Source: Hydrogenophaga sp. SL48
GTDB lineage: Bacteria; Pseudomonadota; Gammaproteobacteria; Burkholderiales; Burkholderiaceae_C
DNA: 64,000 nucleotides
Direction: 5' to 3'
NCBI RefSeq assembly: GCF_021729865.1
Contig: NZ_CP063400.1
Span: 3,100,001-3,164,000, forward strand
In this document: positions 37,041 to 47,121 of the stretch, piece by piece
How the letters are laid out: every line of letters starts with the position of its first letter
Position numbering within the stretch: position 1 is the first letter of the stretch
Position numbers and translations under genes: made by a program
Notes under the pieces: generated by a model
What the model was told of the DNA's origin: nothing
Database searches by the model: none
Seen by the model: only the letters and a program-made list of their open reading frames with translations

Positions 37041-37829
37041 ATGAGCGAACCCCTGATCACCTACCAACTCGACGGCGCCATCGCCCTGATCGGACTGAAC
37101 CGCCCGGACAAACGCAACGCCATCAACGACCCGCTGGTGGATGAGTTGCGCGCGGCGGTGCTGCGTGCGCACGAAGAGGCCGACGTGGCCGTGCTGTTCG
37201 GGCACGGCAGCAACTTCTGCGCCGGCCTGGACCTGGCCGAAGCGCTGGCCCGCGCCACCGGCCAGATCAAGGCACCGCGCAAACGCAAGCGCCACAACTG
37301 GCACGAGGTGTTCGACCTGATCGCCCGCGGCCCGATTCCGTTTGTGGCGGCGCTGCACGGCGCGGTGGTCGGTGGTGGCCTGGAGCTGGCCATGGCGGCC
37401 CACGTGCGCGTGTGCGACGACACCGCGCTCTTCGGCCTGCCCGAGGGCCAGCGCGGCATCTTCGTGGGCGGTGGCGGCACGGTGCGCATCCAGCGCGTGG
37501 TGGGCACCACCGTGATGATGGACATGATGCTGACCGGCCGCCTGCTCACGCCCGCCGAGGGCCTGCAGGAACACGTGGTGCGCTACGTCACGCCCGCCGG
37601 CGAGGCCCTCACCAAGGCCACCGAACTGGCTGAGCGTATCGGCAAGAACAGCCTGGACACCAACTGGATGATCATCAACGTGCTGCCGCGCATCCACGAC
37701 ATGTCGCACGACGACGGCCTCTTCGTCGAGCAGCTCAACTCCGCCCGCGCGCGTCCGCCGGAGGCCGAGGCCCGCCTGCGCGAGTTCGTCGACGGCAAGG
37801 CCAAAAAACTGCAAGACAACCAGGCCTGA
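37041..37829 (+). CDS. Enoyl-CoA hydratase/isomerase family protein
   Basis: Crotonase of 262 residues with [19 protein letters not shown] (oxyanion Gly), [20 protein letters not shown] and the [15 protein letters not shown] segment. The exact reaction (hydration, isomerisation or lyase) is not clear. Adjacent to the 3-hydroxyacyl-CoA dehydrogenase, so hydration in beta-oxidation is likely. Confidence 0.87.
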   Translation: MSEPLITYQLDGAIALIGLNRPDKRNAINDPLVDELRAAVLRAHEEADVAVLFGHGSNFCAGLDLAEALARATGQIKAPRKRKRHNWHEVFDLIARGPIPFVAALHGAVVGGGLELAMAAHVRVCDDTALFGLPEGQRGIFVGGGGTVRIQRVVGTTVMMDMMLTGRLLTPAEGLQEHVVRYVTPAGEALTKATELAERIGKNSLDTNWMIINVLPRIHDMSHDDGLFVEQLNSARARPPEAEARLREFVDGKAKKLQDNQA

Positions 37830-37838
37830 GAGATCGCC

Positions 37839-39188
<1,350 letters not shown>

Positions 39189-39250
39189 TGCCACGCGGCA
39201 CGCAGACAGTCATGACCCGGCATTGACAGGCCCACCCACGGAAAGACGGT

Positions 39251-40030
39251 ATGGATCTCGGCATTCAAGGAAAGAAGGCGCTGGTGTGCGCTTCGTCGCA
39301 AGGCCTGGGCTACGCGTGTGCACTTGCTTTGGCCCAGGAAGGCTGCGAGGTCTTCATCAATGGCCGGGACCTGCCCAAACTGGAGCGGGCTGCCGAGGCC
39401 TTGCGGCGGGAGACCGGTGCCACCGTGACCCCCGTTCAGGCCGACATCGCCACCGAGGCGGGGCGCGCCGCGCTGCTCGCCGCGTGCCCGGCGCCCGACA
39501 TCCTGGTGAACAACAACGCCGGCCCACCACCCGGCCAGCTGGCGGACTGGGACCACGCGGCGTGGATCGGGGCGCTGGAGAGCAACCTGCTCGCGGCGAC
39601 CTTCCTGATCCAGGCCATCCTGCCCGGGATGCGCGAGCGCCGGTTCGGGCGCATCGTCAACATCACCTCGGCCATGGTGAAGTCGCCGCACGCGGCCATG
39701 GGGCTGTCCACCGCGGCCCGCGCCGCCCTCACCGCGCTGTGCAAGGCCTTGTCGCGCGAGGCCATCGTCGACAACGTGACCCTCAACAACCTGCTGCCCG
39801 AGCGCTTCGACACACCGCGGCAAGCGTTCATGGCGCAGCGCCTGATGCAGGAACAGGGCATCTCGCTCGACGACGCGCGGCGCCAGATCACCGACACCGT
39901 GCCCGCCAAACGGTTCGGCGATCCGGCCGAGTTCGGCGCGGCCTGCGCCTTTCTGTGCAGCACCCGGTCAGGGTTCATGACGGGGCAGAACCTGCAGCTC
40001 GATGGGGGTGCCTACGCGGGCTTGATCTGA
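39251..40030 (+). CDS. SDR family protein with atypical catalytic site
   Basis: Protein of 259 residues with Rossmann motif ASSQGLGYA (14-22), NNNAG and a conserved Ser140. At the canonical positions of the catalytic Tyr and Lys (about 153 and 157) it has Ser and Arg (GLSTAARAAL). Members of this subgroup occur widely in catabolic clusters; whether they are active oxidoreductases is unclear. It closes the plus arm. Confidence 0.82.
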   Translation: MDLGIQGKKALVCASSQGLGYACALALAQEGCEVFINGRDLPKLERAAEALRRETGATVTPVQADIATEAGRAALLAACPAPDILVNNNAGPPPGQLADWDHAAWIGALESNLLAATFLIQAILPGMRERRFGRIVNITSAMVKSPHAAMGLSTAARAALTALCKALSREAIVDNVTLNNLLPERFDTPRQAFMAQRLMQEQGISLDDARRQITDTVPAKRFGDPAEFGAACAFLCSTRSGFMTGQNLQLDGGAYAGLI

Positions 40031-40069
40031 CCGCGGTGGGTGGCCCCACCCACCGCGTTTTCTGGCCTC

Positions 40070-40534
40070 TCAGTGCTTGACCGTCGCCGTCGCTTTCGCC
40101 GCCGCGTCGAACCCGCCCTTGGCCTTCCACTCCTCCATGCCGCCCTGCAGGATGCGCAGGTTGTCCCAGCCTGCCACGCGCATGGCGAAACCGGCCTGGG
40201 CCGAGAGCGAGCCGGTGTTGCAGTAGATCAGCACGGGTTTGTCTTTGGGGATGGTGTGGCGCTGGGCCAGCACCTGGCGCCAGTCCATGTGGATGGCGCC
40301 GGGGATGTGGCCCTTGGCGAACTGGCCGGCGTCGCGCGCGTCGATCACCAGCATCTTTTTCCACTCCTCGGCCGGGATCTGCTCGGCAAAGATCACGCCA
40401 CCGCCGTAGTCGACGAATTCGAGGTACGCCTCCATCTCGTCGACGGCAATGGCCTTGTTGTCGGCGTGCGCGGCGGGGGTCAGCAGCAGGGTGGCGGCGG
40501 TGAAGGCGGCGAGCGCCAGTGGGTGCAGTTTCAT
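40070..40534 (-). CDS. Exported rhodanese-like protein
   Basis: Protein of 154 residues with a signal peptide (MKLHPLALAAFTAATLLLTPAAHA) and one rhodanese domain: VIDARDAGQFAKGHIPGA and the active loop CNTGSLSAQA with catalytic Cys. Probably periplasmic sulfur transfer or sulfide handling. It converges with the SDR gene. Confidence 0.88.
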   Translation of the reverse strand: MKLHPLALAAFTAATLLLTPAAHADNKAIAVDEMEAYLEFVDYGGGVIFAEQIPAEEWKKMLVIDARDAGQFAKGHIPGAIHMDWRQVLAQRHTIPKDKPVLIYCNTGSLSAQAGFAMRVAGWDNLRILQGGMEEWKAKGGFDAAAKATATVKH

Positions 40535-40638
40535 GGGGTCTCCTGTTTAAAGTGGTAGCAAATCAGCATGAACTGATATTTTCCGGGAAATGAGACATTT
40601 TTTGGGCAGCTGTCTTCACCCACCCGGTTTGAACGGGC

Positions 40639-41514
40639 TCAGCGTTTCACCCCTGCTCCCGGCTCGGAGAAGGGACGGCGGTTGATCGCGTAGTCGGTGA
40701 TTCGTCCTTTGAAGGGCAGCAGCAACATGCCGCCCAGCTGCGCCACCTCGTGCGGGTCGGTGTGGTCGCGGATGCCGATGGTCATGCCGAGCTGGCCGGC
40801 GCGCGGCTGCTCGCGGTAGGTGCCGAACAGGCGGTCCCACCAGGTGAGGTTGAAGCCGAAATTGGAATTGCTCTCGTCGTCTTCCACCGAGTGGTGCACG
40901 CGGTGCATGTCGGGCGTGACGAGGAACCAGCGCATCACACGGTCCACCGCCGCAGGCAGGCGGATGTTGCCGTGGTTGAAGGTGGCGCAGGCGCTGAGCA
41001 GCACCTCGAACATCACCACGGCCAGCACCGGCGCACCCAGCAGCGTGATGGTGGCGAACTTGATGCCCATGGAGAGCACGATCTCCAGCGGGTGGAAACG
41101 CGTGCCGGTGGTGAGGTCGTAATCGAGGTCGGCGTGGTGCACCCGGTGCAGCCGCCAGAGCGCGGGCACGGCGTGCACCATCACGTGCTGCAGCCAGATC
41201 ACGAAGTCCATCGCCACCACGGCCAGCGGCACCGCGAGCCAGAACGGCACGGCAAAGTGGTTCAGCAGCCCCCAGCCCTTCTCCACACCCAGCGCGGCCA
41301 TGCCGACCGCCGCGGTCGGGAACACCAGGCGCACGATGACCGTGTTGAGCAGCACGGTGCCGAGGTTGGCGGTCCAGCGCTGCCGGCGGCTGAGCTTGAG
41401 CGCGCGGCGCGGAGACGCCAGTTCCCACAGGGCGACGAGCGCGAACACGCCGAAGAAGAAGCCCATGCGGATCAGCGGCTCGTGCGCCATCACCCAGGTC
41501 TCGAAGGCGTTCAT
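40639..41514 (-). CDS. Sterol desaturase/fatty acid hydroxylase family membrane protein
   Basis: Protein of 291 residues with four or five hydrophobic segments and the diiron histidine motifs of the family: HVMVH, HRVHH, and the distal HRVHHS. Such enzymes hydroxylate or desaturate lipid chains at the membrane. The substrate is unknown. ATG at 41514 follows the ArsR-rhodanese stop by 10 bp, so the two are probably co-transcribed. Confidence 0.9.
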   Translation of the reverse strand: MNAFETWVMAHEPLIRMGFFFGVFALVALWELASPRRALKLSRRQRWTANLGTVLLNTVIVRLVFPTAAVGMAALGVEKGWGLLNHFAVPFWLAVPLAVVAMDFVIWLQHVMVHAVPALWRLHRVHHADLDYDLTTGTRFHPLEIVLSMGIKFATITLLGAPVLAVVMFEVLLSACATFNHGNIRLPAAVDRVMRWFLVTPDMHRVHHSVEDDESNSNFGFNLTWWDRLFGTYREQPRAGQLGMTIGIRDHTDPHEVAQLGGMLLLPFKGRITDYAINRRPFSEPGAGVKR

Positions 41515-41524
41515 GGCCAGCGCC

Positions 41525-42184
41525 TCAGCTTTCCAGCGGCAAGCCGGCGGCCTGCCACTCGCTGACGCCGTCGGACACCTTGCGCGCCCGGTAGCCACGC
41601 GCGAGCAGCAGGGCCACGGCTTCGTCGGACAACAGGCAGAACGGACCGCGGCAGTAGGCGACGATGTCCTTGTCGCGCGGCAAAGAAGCGAGGTGCCGTT
41701 CCACCTCGGCCATCGGCATGGAACGCGCATACGGCAGGTGCGCCACGGCGTATTCGTCGCTCGGGCGCACGTCGATCACCACCACCTCGCCACGCCGGGC
41801 CTGCTCCATCAGCGCCCGCCGGTCCACCGGTGCCAGCTGGCCCGGGTGGGCGGCCATCTGGTCGAGCGCCAGGCGCAGTTCCAGCAGGTGTTCGCCGGCC
41901 ACTTCGCGCAGCTTCACGCCCAGGCCCGCCACGTCGGGGCCGGTGAGGCGGTAGTGGATGAATTTGCCCTCGCGCCGGCTGGTGACCAGCCGCGCGTCGC
42001 GCAGCGCTTTCAGGTGGGCGCTGGCGAGCTTGATGTCGATCGACAGCTCGGCCGCGAGCGCATCGACCGACTTTTCGCCCTGGGCGAGCATTTCCAGCAG
42101 CTCCAGCCGCTTGGGGCTGGCCAGGGCTTTGCCGATGCGGGCGACCTGTTCGTACAGCAGGTCTTTGAGTTGGCGGTTGTTCAT
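41525..42184 (-). CDS. ArsR-family regulator fused to a rhodanese domain
   Basis: Protein of 219 residues. N-terminal winged helix of the ArsR/SmtB type (LASPKRLELLEMLAQG, LASAHLKALRDARLV), residues about 15-95; C-terminal rhodanese from about 125 with VIDVRPSDEYAVAHLPYARS and active loop YCRGPFCLLS, catalytic Cys included. Probably a sulfane-sulfur or oxidant-responsive repressor. It has its own promoter with a palindromic operator directly upstream, consistent with autoregulation, and likely drives the desaturase gene. Confidence 0.92.
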   Translation of the reverse strand: MNNRQLKDLLYEQVARIGKALASPKRLELLEMLAQGEKSVDALAAELSIDIKLASAHLKALRDARLVTSRREGKFIHYRLTGPDVAGLGVKLREVAGEHLLELRLALDQMAAHPGQLAPVDRRALMEQARRGEVVVIDVRPSDEYAVAHLPYARSMPMAEVERHLASLPRDKDIVAYCRGPFCLLSDEAVALLLARGYRARKVSDGVSEWQAAGLPLES

Positions 42185-42190
42185 GCAGTC

Positions 42191-42219
42191 ATTCTAACGA
42201 TCATTAGATTGATTGACAA
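42191..42219 (-). promoter_or_regulatory. Sigma-70 promoter with ArsR-type operator
   Basis: On the minus strand TTGTCA and TAGAAT are separated by 17 bp. An imperfect palindrome (42191-42210, 8 of 10 positions paired, core TCTAA/TTAGA) covers the spacer and -10 box, where bound ArsR would occlude polymerase. Only 6 bp separate the -10 box from the start codon. Confidence 0.7.
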
Positions 42220-42313
42220 AACCCGATGCGGTTGTGGGGACATGGGCGCACCGGCCGCGGTTGCCGGATGCGGAACGGCCGGTGGCGCTCAGGGCGGCGG
42301 CCCTGGCGGCCGG

Positions 42314-43012
42314 TCAGCAGCCGAGCTGGTCGGCGAGGTGCAGCAGGTCGCGCGCGTGCAGCGTGTTGGCCGGGGCGGGCGACACGTCTTTCGGCTGCCC
42401 GGCGCCGAACTCCAGCGGGCGTTCGATGTACGCGGTCATCAGGCCGCAGGCGCGCGCGGCGGCCAGGTCGTCCTGGTGGGCCGCGACCAGCATCACCTCG
42501 ACCGGCGCGGCGTCGAAGGTCTGCGCCACGCCCAGGTAAGTGCGCGGGTCGGGCTTGTAGGCGCGGAACACCTCGGCCGAGAGGATGCAGTCCCAGGGCA
42601 GGCCCTCGCGCTTGGCCATGTCGGTGAGCAGGCCGATGTTGCCGTTGGAGAGCGTGCAGATGGTGAAGCGAGCCTTCAGCCGCGTGAGCCCGGCCACGCT
42701 GTCGGGCCAGGCGTCGAGCCAGTGCCAGACGCGGTTGAGATCGGCACGTTCGGCTTCACCCAGATGGTCCAGGCCGAAGCGCAGCAGCAGCCCGTCGAGG
42801 ATCAGGCGGTGCAGTTCGTCGATGCGTGTCCAGCCGAGTTCGCCCGACCGCACGCGCGCCATGGCGGGCTGGTAACCCGCGCGCCAGGCGAGCGCGAAGG
42901 CGTTGGCGTCGACCTGCGGATGGCGTTCGCTCATTTCGCGCACGATGCTGCCGTGCCAGTCGACCACGGTGCCGAAGATGTCGAAAGCGAGGATGCGGGG
43001 CACGGGGTTCAT
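42314..43012 (-). CDS. Haloacid dehalogenase type II-like HAD hydrolase
   Basis: Protein of 232 residues: nucleophile motif FDIFGTVVDW with Asp10 (of the L-2-haloacid dehalogenase type), CTLSNGN (motif II Ser) and AYKPDPRTYLG (Lys) and an acidic VAAHQDDL in place of motif IV. Likely a L-2-haloacid dehalogenase or related HAD enzyme. Substrate not shown. Confidence 0.85.
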   Translation of the reverse strand: MNPVPRILAFDIFGTVVDWHGSIVREMSERHPQVDANAFALAWRAGYQPAMARVRSGELGWTRIDELHRLILDGLLLRFGLDHLGEAERADLNRVWHWLDAWPDSVAGLTRLKARFTICTLSNGNIGLLTDMAKREGLPWDCILSAEVFRAYKPDPRTYLGVAQTFDAAPVEVMLVAAHQDDLAAARACGLMTAYIERPLEFGAGQPKDVSPAPANTLHARDLLHLADQLGC

Positions 43013-43033
43013 GGGCGGGCGCCTTTCAGGTTC

Positions 43034-43495
43034 TCAGAGCCAGCGGCGCACGCGCCGGGTGTAGGCCGTGTAGGCCTCGCCGAACAAAGACGTGAGCACA
43101 CGTTCCTCGGGCTGGATCTGGAAGCGGGTGATGTAGAGCACGAACACCACCGGCCCCAGCAGCGGCCAGGCGGCGGCGAGCCAGACCGCCCAGGCGGTCA
43201 GGAACATCACCAGCCCCACGTACATGGGGTTGCGTGTGAAACGGTAGACGCCGGTGGTGACCAGCGCCGTGGTCTTGCGTGGGGCGAGCGGGTTGATGGT
43301 GGTGTGCCGCCGCAAGAAGGCGATCAGGCCCATGAGGTCGAAGCCGGCGCCCGCCAGCGCGAGCACCAGGGCCACCGCGCGGCGGATGCCCTCGGGCCAG
43401 GGCAGCGCGGGCCCGAGCGCGGCCAGCGCCCACATGGCCAGCGCCAGCAAGAGCGCCACCACCGGCGGCGGGATTTTGAGTTCGAGCGCTTTCAT
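43034..43495 (-). CDS. Isoprenylcysteine carboxyl methyltransferase-like membrane protein
   Basis: Protein of 153 residues with four hydrophobic segments and the conserved block LVTTGVYRFTRNPMYVGLV followed by PEERVLTSLFGEAYTAYTRRV, typical of the ICMT/PEMT-like (NnrU-type) methyltransferase group that binds SAM at the membrane. Target is unknown. Start at 43495; gene order suggests an operon with the small membrane protein upstream. Confidence 0.85.
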   Translation of the reverse strand: MKALELKIPPPVVALLLALAMWALAALGPALPWPEGIRRAVALVLALAGAGFDLMGLIAFLRRHTTINPLAPRKTTALVTTGVYRFTRNPMYVGLVMFLTAWAVWLAAAWPLLGPVVFVLYITRFQIQPEERVLTSLFGEAYTAYTRRVRRWL

Positions 43496-43505
43496 GGCGA
43501 ATCCT

Positions 43506-43811
43506 TCATGGCGACGACACGGGCCGCGACAACAGGCGCGCCAGCCCCCAGGCGAGCCCCAGCCAGAAACAGAGCAGGAAGGCCCAGCCGAACGGCGTCG
43601 GCCTGCACCAGCCCCAGCCGCAGGCGCCGTTGTTCTGCAGCAGCCAGGGCACGCCCAGCGCATGGAACAGGTAAACCGACAGGTAGGGGATGGCGGCCAG
43701 CACGCCGATGGGGCTGTCCAGATAGCCCGGGAACCAGGCACCGGGCAACAGCACCGCACCGTACAGGCCGACGATCCAGGCGAACACGTTCCAGGTGCGG
43801 CGCGGCTTCAT
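43506..43811 (-). CDS. Small hydrophobic membrane protein
   Basis: Protein of 101 residues with three to four hydrophobic helices (VFAWIVGLYGAVLLPGAWF, IGVLAAIPYLSVYLFHALG, GWAFLLCFWLGLAWGLARLL). Unrecognised. ATG at 43811 with strong AAGGAG at spacing 7 fixes the start. Lies 10 bp before the methyltransferase-like gene and 53 bp after selD. Confidence 0.72.
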   Translation of the reverse strand: MKPRRTWNVFAWIVGLYGAVLLPGAWFPGYLDSPIGVLAAIPYLSVYLFHALGVPWLLQNNGACGWGWCRPTPFGWAFLLCFWLGLAWGLARLLSRPVSSP

Positions 43812-43864
43812 GCGGTTCTCCTTTGTGACCACCAGCGTTCGGAGCGAGGGTGGGTGCGCGTGAT

Positions 43865-44938
43865 TCAATCCACGCGCAGGCGCACACCATCGGCCTCGGC
43901 GGCAACGATCTCGCCCACCTCGGCCGCTTCGGCAAAGCCGTGGCGTTCAAAGATCGCCAGCACCTCGGCCACCGCCTCGGGCGCGCAGGCCACGAGCAGG
44001 CCGCCGCTGGTTTGCGGGTCGCTCAGCAGGGCCTGGTCCACCGGCTGCAGGCCGGCGCCCAGGCGCACTTCGTGGCCGTAGGCGGCCCAGTTGCGGCCGC
44101 TGGCGCCGGTGACCATGCCTTGCGCGGCCAGCCCGAGCACGCCGGTGATCAGCGGCACGCGGGCCATGTCCATCTTCACCGTGGTGTTCGAGCCGCGCGC
44201 CATCTCCAGCACGTGGCCGGCGAGGCCAAAGCCGGTGATGTCGGTCAGCGCGTGCACGCCGTCGAGCTTCGCCAGATCGGGGCCGGGGGTGTTGAGCTTC
44301 GTGGTGTTGGCGATCATCTGCGCGTAGCCTTCGGCGGGCAGTGCGTCCTTCTTCAGTGCGGCCGAGAGCACGCCCACGCCAATGGGCTTGCCGAGGATCA
44401 GGCGGTCGCCGATCTTCGCGTCGGCGTTGCGCTTCACGCGTTTCGGGTGCACCAGGCCCATGGCGACCAGGCCGTAGATGGGCTCGACCGAGTCGATGGT
44501 GTGGCCGCCCGCGATGGGGATGCCGGCGGCGCGGCACACGTCCTGCCCGCCTTGCAGGATCTGGCCGATGGTCTCGGTGCTGAGCACGCTGATCGGCATG
44601 CCCACCAGGGCCAGCGCCATGATGGGCGTGCCGCCCATGGCGTAGACGTCGCTGATGGCGTTGGTGGCGGCGATGCGGCCGAACTCGTAGGGGTCGTCCA
44701 CGATGGGCATGAAGAAGTCGGTGGTGGCGATCAGCGCCTGCTCATCGTTGAGCTGGTAGACCGCCGCGTCGTCCGCCGTTTCAATGCCGACCAGCAGCTC
44801 TTTGGGCATGGGCATCGCCGCCGTGCCTTTGAGGATTTCGCTCAAGACGCCGGGCGCGATCTTGCAGCCACAGCCGCCACCGTGCGAGAGGCTGGTGAGG
44901 CGGGGTTCGGTGGCTGCGGCGGGGGTGGGGGCGTTCAT
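43865..44938 (-). CDS. selD: Selenide, water dikinase (selenophosphate synthetase)
   Basis: Protein of 357 residues making selenophosphate from selenide and ATP. Active-site HGGGCGCKI with Cys23 and Lys26, equivalent to Cys17/Lys20 in Escherichia coli SelD (Cys, not selenocysteine); TTDFFMPIVDDPYEFG and ATNAISDVYAMGG nucleotide/metal motifs, and GGLLVACAPEA. Selenophosphate feeds SenB and possibly selenocysteine or tRNA selenouridine synthesis. No selA, selB or selU is in the window. Placed last in a minus-strand run behind senB and the three genes between. The start at 44938 matches the family; an open frame runs to 44989. The homologue in known sen clusters is called SenC. Confidence 0.97.
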   Translation of the reverse strand: MNAPTPAAATEPRLTSLSHGGGCGCKIAPGVLSEILKGTAAMPMPKELLVGIETADDAAVYQLNDEQALIATTDFFMPIVDDPYEFGRIAATNAISDVYAMGGTPIMALALVGMPISVLSTETIGQILQGGQDVCRAAGIPIAGGHTIDSVEPIYGLVAMGLVHPKRVKRNADAKIGDRLILGKPIGVGVLSAALKKDALPAEGYAQMIANTTKLNTPGPDLAKLDGVHALTDITGFGLAGHVLEMARGSNTTVKMDMARVPLITGVLGLAAQGMVTGASGRNWAAYGHEVRLGAGLQPVDQALLSDPQTSGGLLVACAPEAVAEVLAIFERHGFAEAAEVGEIVAAEADGVRLRVD

Positions 44939-45029
44939 CGGTGACTCCGGAGGGGGCAGGTGGCCGCGTCCAGAGCGGCGAGCCAACATTGTCGACCATG
45001 GGCGGCGCGGCCGGTGGCCGCCGCCCCGC

Positions 45030-46247
45030 TCACATGAAATTGCGGGTGTGCCGCTCGGCCAGGGCCTGCGCCGCTTCGGGCGCGAAGCCCAGCTTGGCCA
45101 GGCGCGCGCGCCGGCCGTCGGCCATTTCCTGTTTCAGGCGCTGCACCCGTTCGTGGCCCGTGGCCACGGCCTCGGGCGTGAAGGCGCCGGCGGCCAGCAC
45201 GATGAGCCCGTCGAACACCTCTTCGTTCAGGCCGTCGGTGCTGGCGAGTTCGTCGTAGCGCCGCTCCACCGCCGCGTTCAGGCGGTGTTTCAGGTCCGGG
45301 TCCTGCGCCATCTGCCAGGCCAGGTGCGACATGCCGAAGGCGACGTGGCGCGCCTCGTCGCGGCTGGCCAGGCGGCAGATCTGGCGCGTGACCGGATCGG
45401 GCGCGTAGGTGTTGAGGAAGTTCAGCAGGTTCACGAACGTGCCTTCGCCCAGCACCGACAGCAGAAACGACGCCACCGAAAACTCGGGCTCGTCGAACAG
45501 GGTCTTGAGCGAGGCCTGCGCGCCCGCGGTCGACAGGGCCGGGCCGCGGCCCTTGAGGCCGATGCGGCGCGTGAACACCTCGACGTGCCGCGCCTCGTCG
45601 GCGATGGTGATGGCCAGGCACTGCAAGACCTCGCGGAAGTGCGGGTGCATCTGGCCGAGGAAACGCGCGGGCACCAGCAGGGCCGCGTTTTCGTTCTCCA
45701 CCAGGTAGGTCATCACCTGGACCACGGCGTCTTCCACCTCGTCGGGCAGCTCGAAGGGCGCGGCCCAGTCGATGGCCTCGTTCGGGTCCCACTGCGCGGC
45801 GACGGCGGCGGCGTAGAGGCGCGCGGCGTCGTCGGCCCAGAGCGCGGCCTTGTCGGACAGCGGAAAGTGGAACTCGGGCGCGCCCGCTTCCACCAGCGCG
45901 CCGCGCGCGGCCACGCCCCAGCGGGCACTGGGCATCGACACCACCGCACCGGACGCTGTGGGGTCGGATGCGCCGGCCCGCTGCGCGCCACGCCAGCGCT
46001 GCGCTTCGCCCGGGCCGGGTGCGATGCGGTGTTCGCCGCCGCCGCTCTGCACCGCCAAGCCACGTTTGCGGCACCAGCCGCTCAGGTGCACACCCAGCTC
46101 GGGGTGGCTGCCGCGCACGTGCAACGGCAACGCCGGGTCGCGCTGACGCAGCGCATGCGCCACCAGCACGTGGGCGCCGGTGTCCATGCCCAGGGCGCCC
46201 AGTTCCAGCACCGGGCCGCTGGTGGCGGTGTCAGTAGCGGTAGTCAT
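45030..46247 (-). CDS. TusA-like domain fused to ferritin-like diiron protein
   Basis: Protein of 405 residues. Residues 13-68 resemble TusA/YedF-like sulfur-transfer domains: LELGALGMDTGAHVLVAHAL, then a beta strand and HLSGWCRKRGLAV; the usual catalytic CP is replaced by DTG, while Cys59 is kept. From about 130 a four-helix ferritin-like fold has candidate iron ligands Glu185/187, EARH 218-221, Glu268 and EARH 298-301, as in AurF or ribonucleotide reductase type diiron proteins. A Cys-poor linker of about 55 residues connects them. It overlaps the PhnD-like gene by 17 bp and is 91 bp upstream of selD. Function unknown; context suggests selenium handling. Confidence 0.8.
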   Translation of the reverse strand: MTTATDTATSGPVLELGALGMDTGAHVLVAHALRQRDPALPLHVRGSHPELGVHLSGWCRKRGLAVQSGGGEHRIAPGPGEAQRWRGAQRAGASDPTASGAVVSMPSARWGVAARGALVEAGAPEFHFPLSDKAALWADDAARLYAAAVAAQWDPNEAIDWAAPFELPDEVEDAVVQVMTYLVENENAALLVPARFLGQMHPHFREVLQCLAITIADEARHVEVFTRRIGLKGRGPALSTAGAQASLKTLFDEPEFSVASFLLSVLGEGTFVNLLNFLNTYAPDPVTRQICRLASRDEARHVAFGMSHLAWQMAQDPDLKHRLNAAVERRYDELASTDGLNEEVFDGLIVLAAGAFTPEAVATGHERVQRLKQEMADGRRARLAKLGFAPEAAQALAERHTRNFM

Positions 46248-47094
46248 GGGCGGTGATGTTCCCCTGTGCGTCGTAGAAGCCGGTGGCGTTCACGGCGCGG
46301 TCCAGCCAGGCGTAGCCGCTGGTGCGGCCGTCCTTCCATTCGCGCAGGCCTTCGAGCTCCAGCAGCGGGCGCACCTGCGGGTCGTCGAAGGACATGGCGC
46401 GGACCAGGGTTTCGAAACGCGCCATCAGGTCGGCGGGCGCGCCCGGGCTGGTGGTGAAGTTGCAGTGGTCGAAGGCCGGCGTGCGCGCCAGCACCGTGGT
46501 GCGGCCGGCGGGCAGCGTGCCTTCCTGGGTGAACTGCAGGTGGTTGCCGTCGATCATCACCGCGGCATCCACCTCGCCCGCGATCAGGGCGCGCGCGGCG
46601 TCGCGTTCGCCGCCGACGTGGTCCCCGTGTTTGCCGCCCAGCACGTCGTGGCGCACCACGGTCATGGCGGTGTCCGGATCGAGGCCCTGCTCGCGCAGCC
46701 ACTGCAGCGGGATCAGCGTGGCCTGCGGCGAATCGATCGCACCCACGCCGATGCGCTGGCCGCGCAGGTCGGCCAGGGTCTGGATGCCGGCGCCACTGCG
46801 CACCACGATGACGGAGGTGAGGTCGCAGTCGGTGTCGCGCATGGCGATGGCGCGCACCTGGTCCGACACGCCCCGCGCCTTGGCCATGCGCTCGGCGCGC
46901 AGCCAGGCCAGCGGCGAGTTCCAGGCCACGTGCACCTCACCGCGGAACTGCGCCTCGACCTGCCGCTCGTAGTTGGAGAAAAGGATGAAGTCGAAGGGCA
47001 AGCCGTTGCGGACGAAAAACTCTTTGAAGCCTTCCCAGATGGTGACGACCTTGGGCGCGTAGGCGACGGCGCCGAGAACCAGTGTGTTTGACAT
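46231..47094 (-). CDS. PhnD/SsuA-type substrate-binding domain protein without signal peptide
   Basis: Protein of 287 residues resembling PhnD-type ABC binding proteins: N-terminal LGAVAYAPKVVTIWEGF, VHVAWNSPLAWLRAER, DLRGQRIGVGAIDSPQATLIP and the closing RTSGYAWLDRAVNATGFYD. Unlike the PhnD-like protein at 51871 it has no signal peptide, so it seems cytoplasmic; it may bind a small oxyanion or ester, or act as a non-transport ligand sensor. Its 3' end overlaps the start of the diiron gene by 17 bp, so the two are coupled. No other function can be assigned. Confidence 0.78.
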   Translation of the reverse strand: MSNTLVLGAVAYAPKVVTIWEGFKEFFVRNGLPFDFILFSNYERQVEAQFRGEVHVAWNSPLAWLRAERMAKARGVSDQVRAIAMRDTDCDLTSVIVVRSGAGIQTLADLRGQRIGVGAIDSPQATLIPLQWLREQGLDPDTAMTVVRHDVLGGKHGDHVGGERDAARALIAGEVDAAVMIDGNHLQFTQEGTLPAGRTTVLARTPAFDHCNFTTSPGAPADLMARFETLVRAMSFDDPQVRPLLELEGLREWKDGRTSGYAWLDRAVNATGFYDAQGNITAHDYRY

Positions 47095-47121
47095 GGTGGG
47101 GATCTTTCAGGGGGTGCGGGT

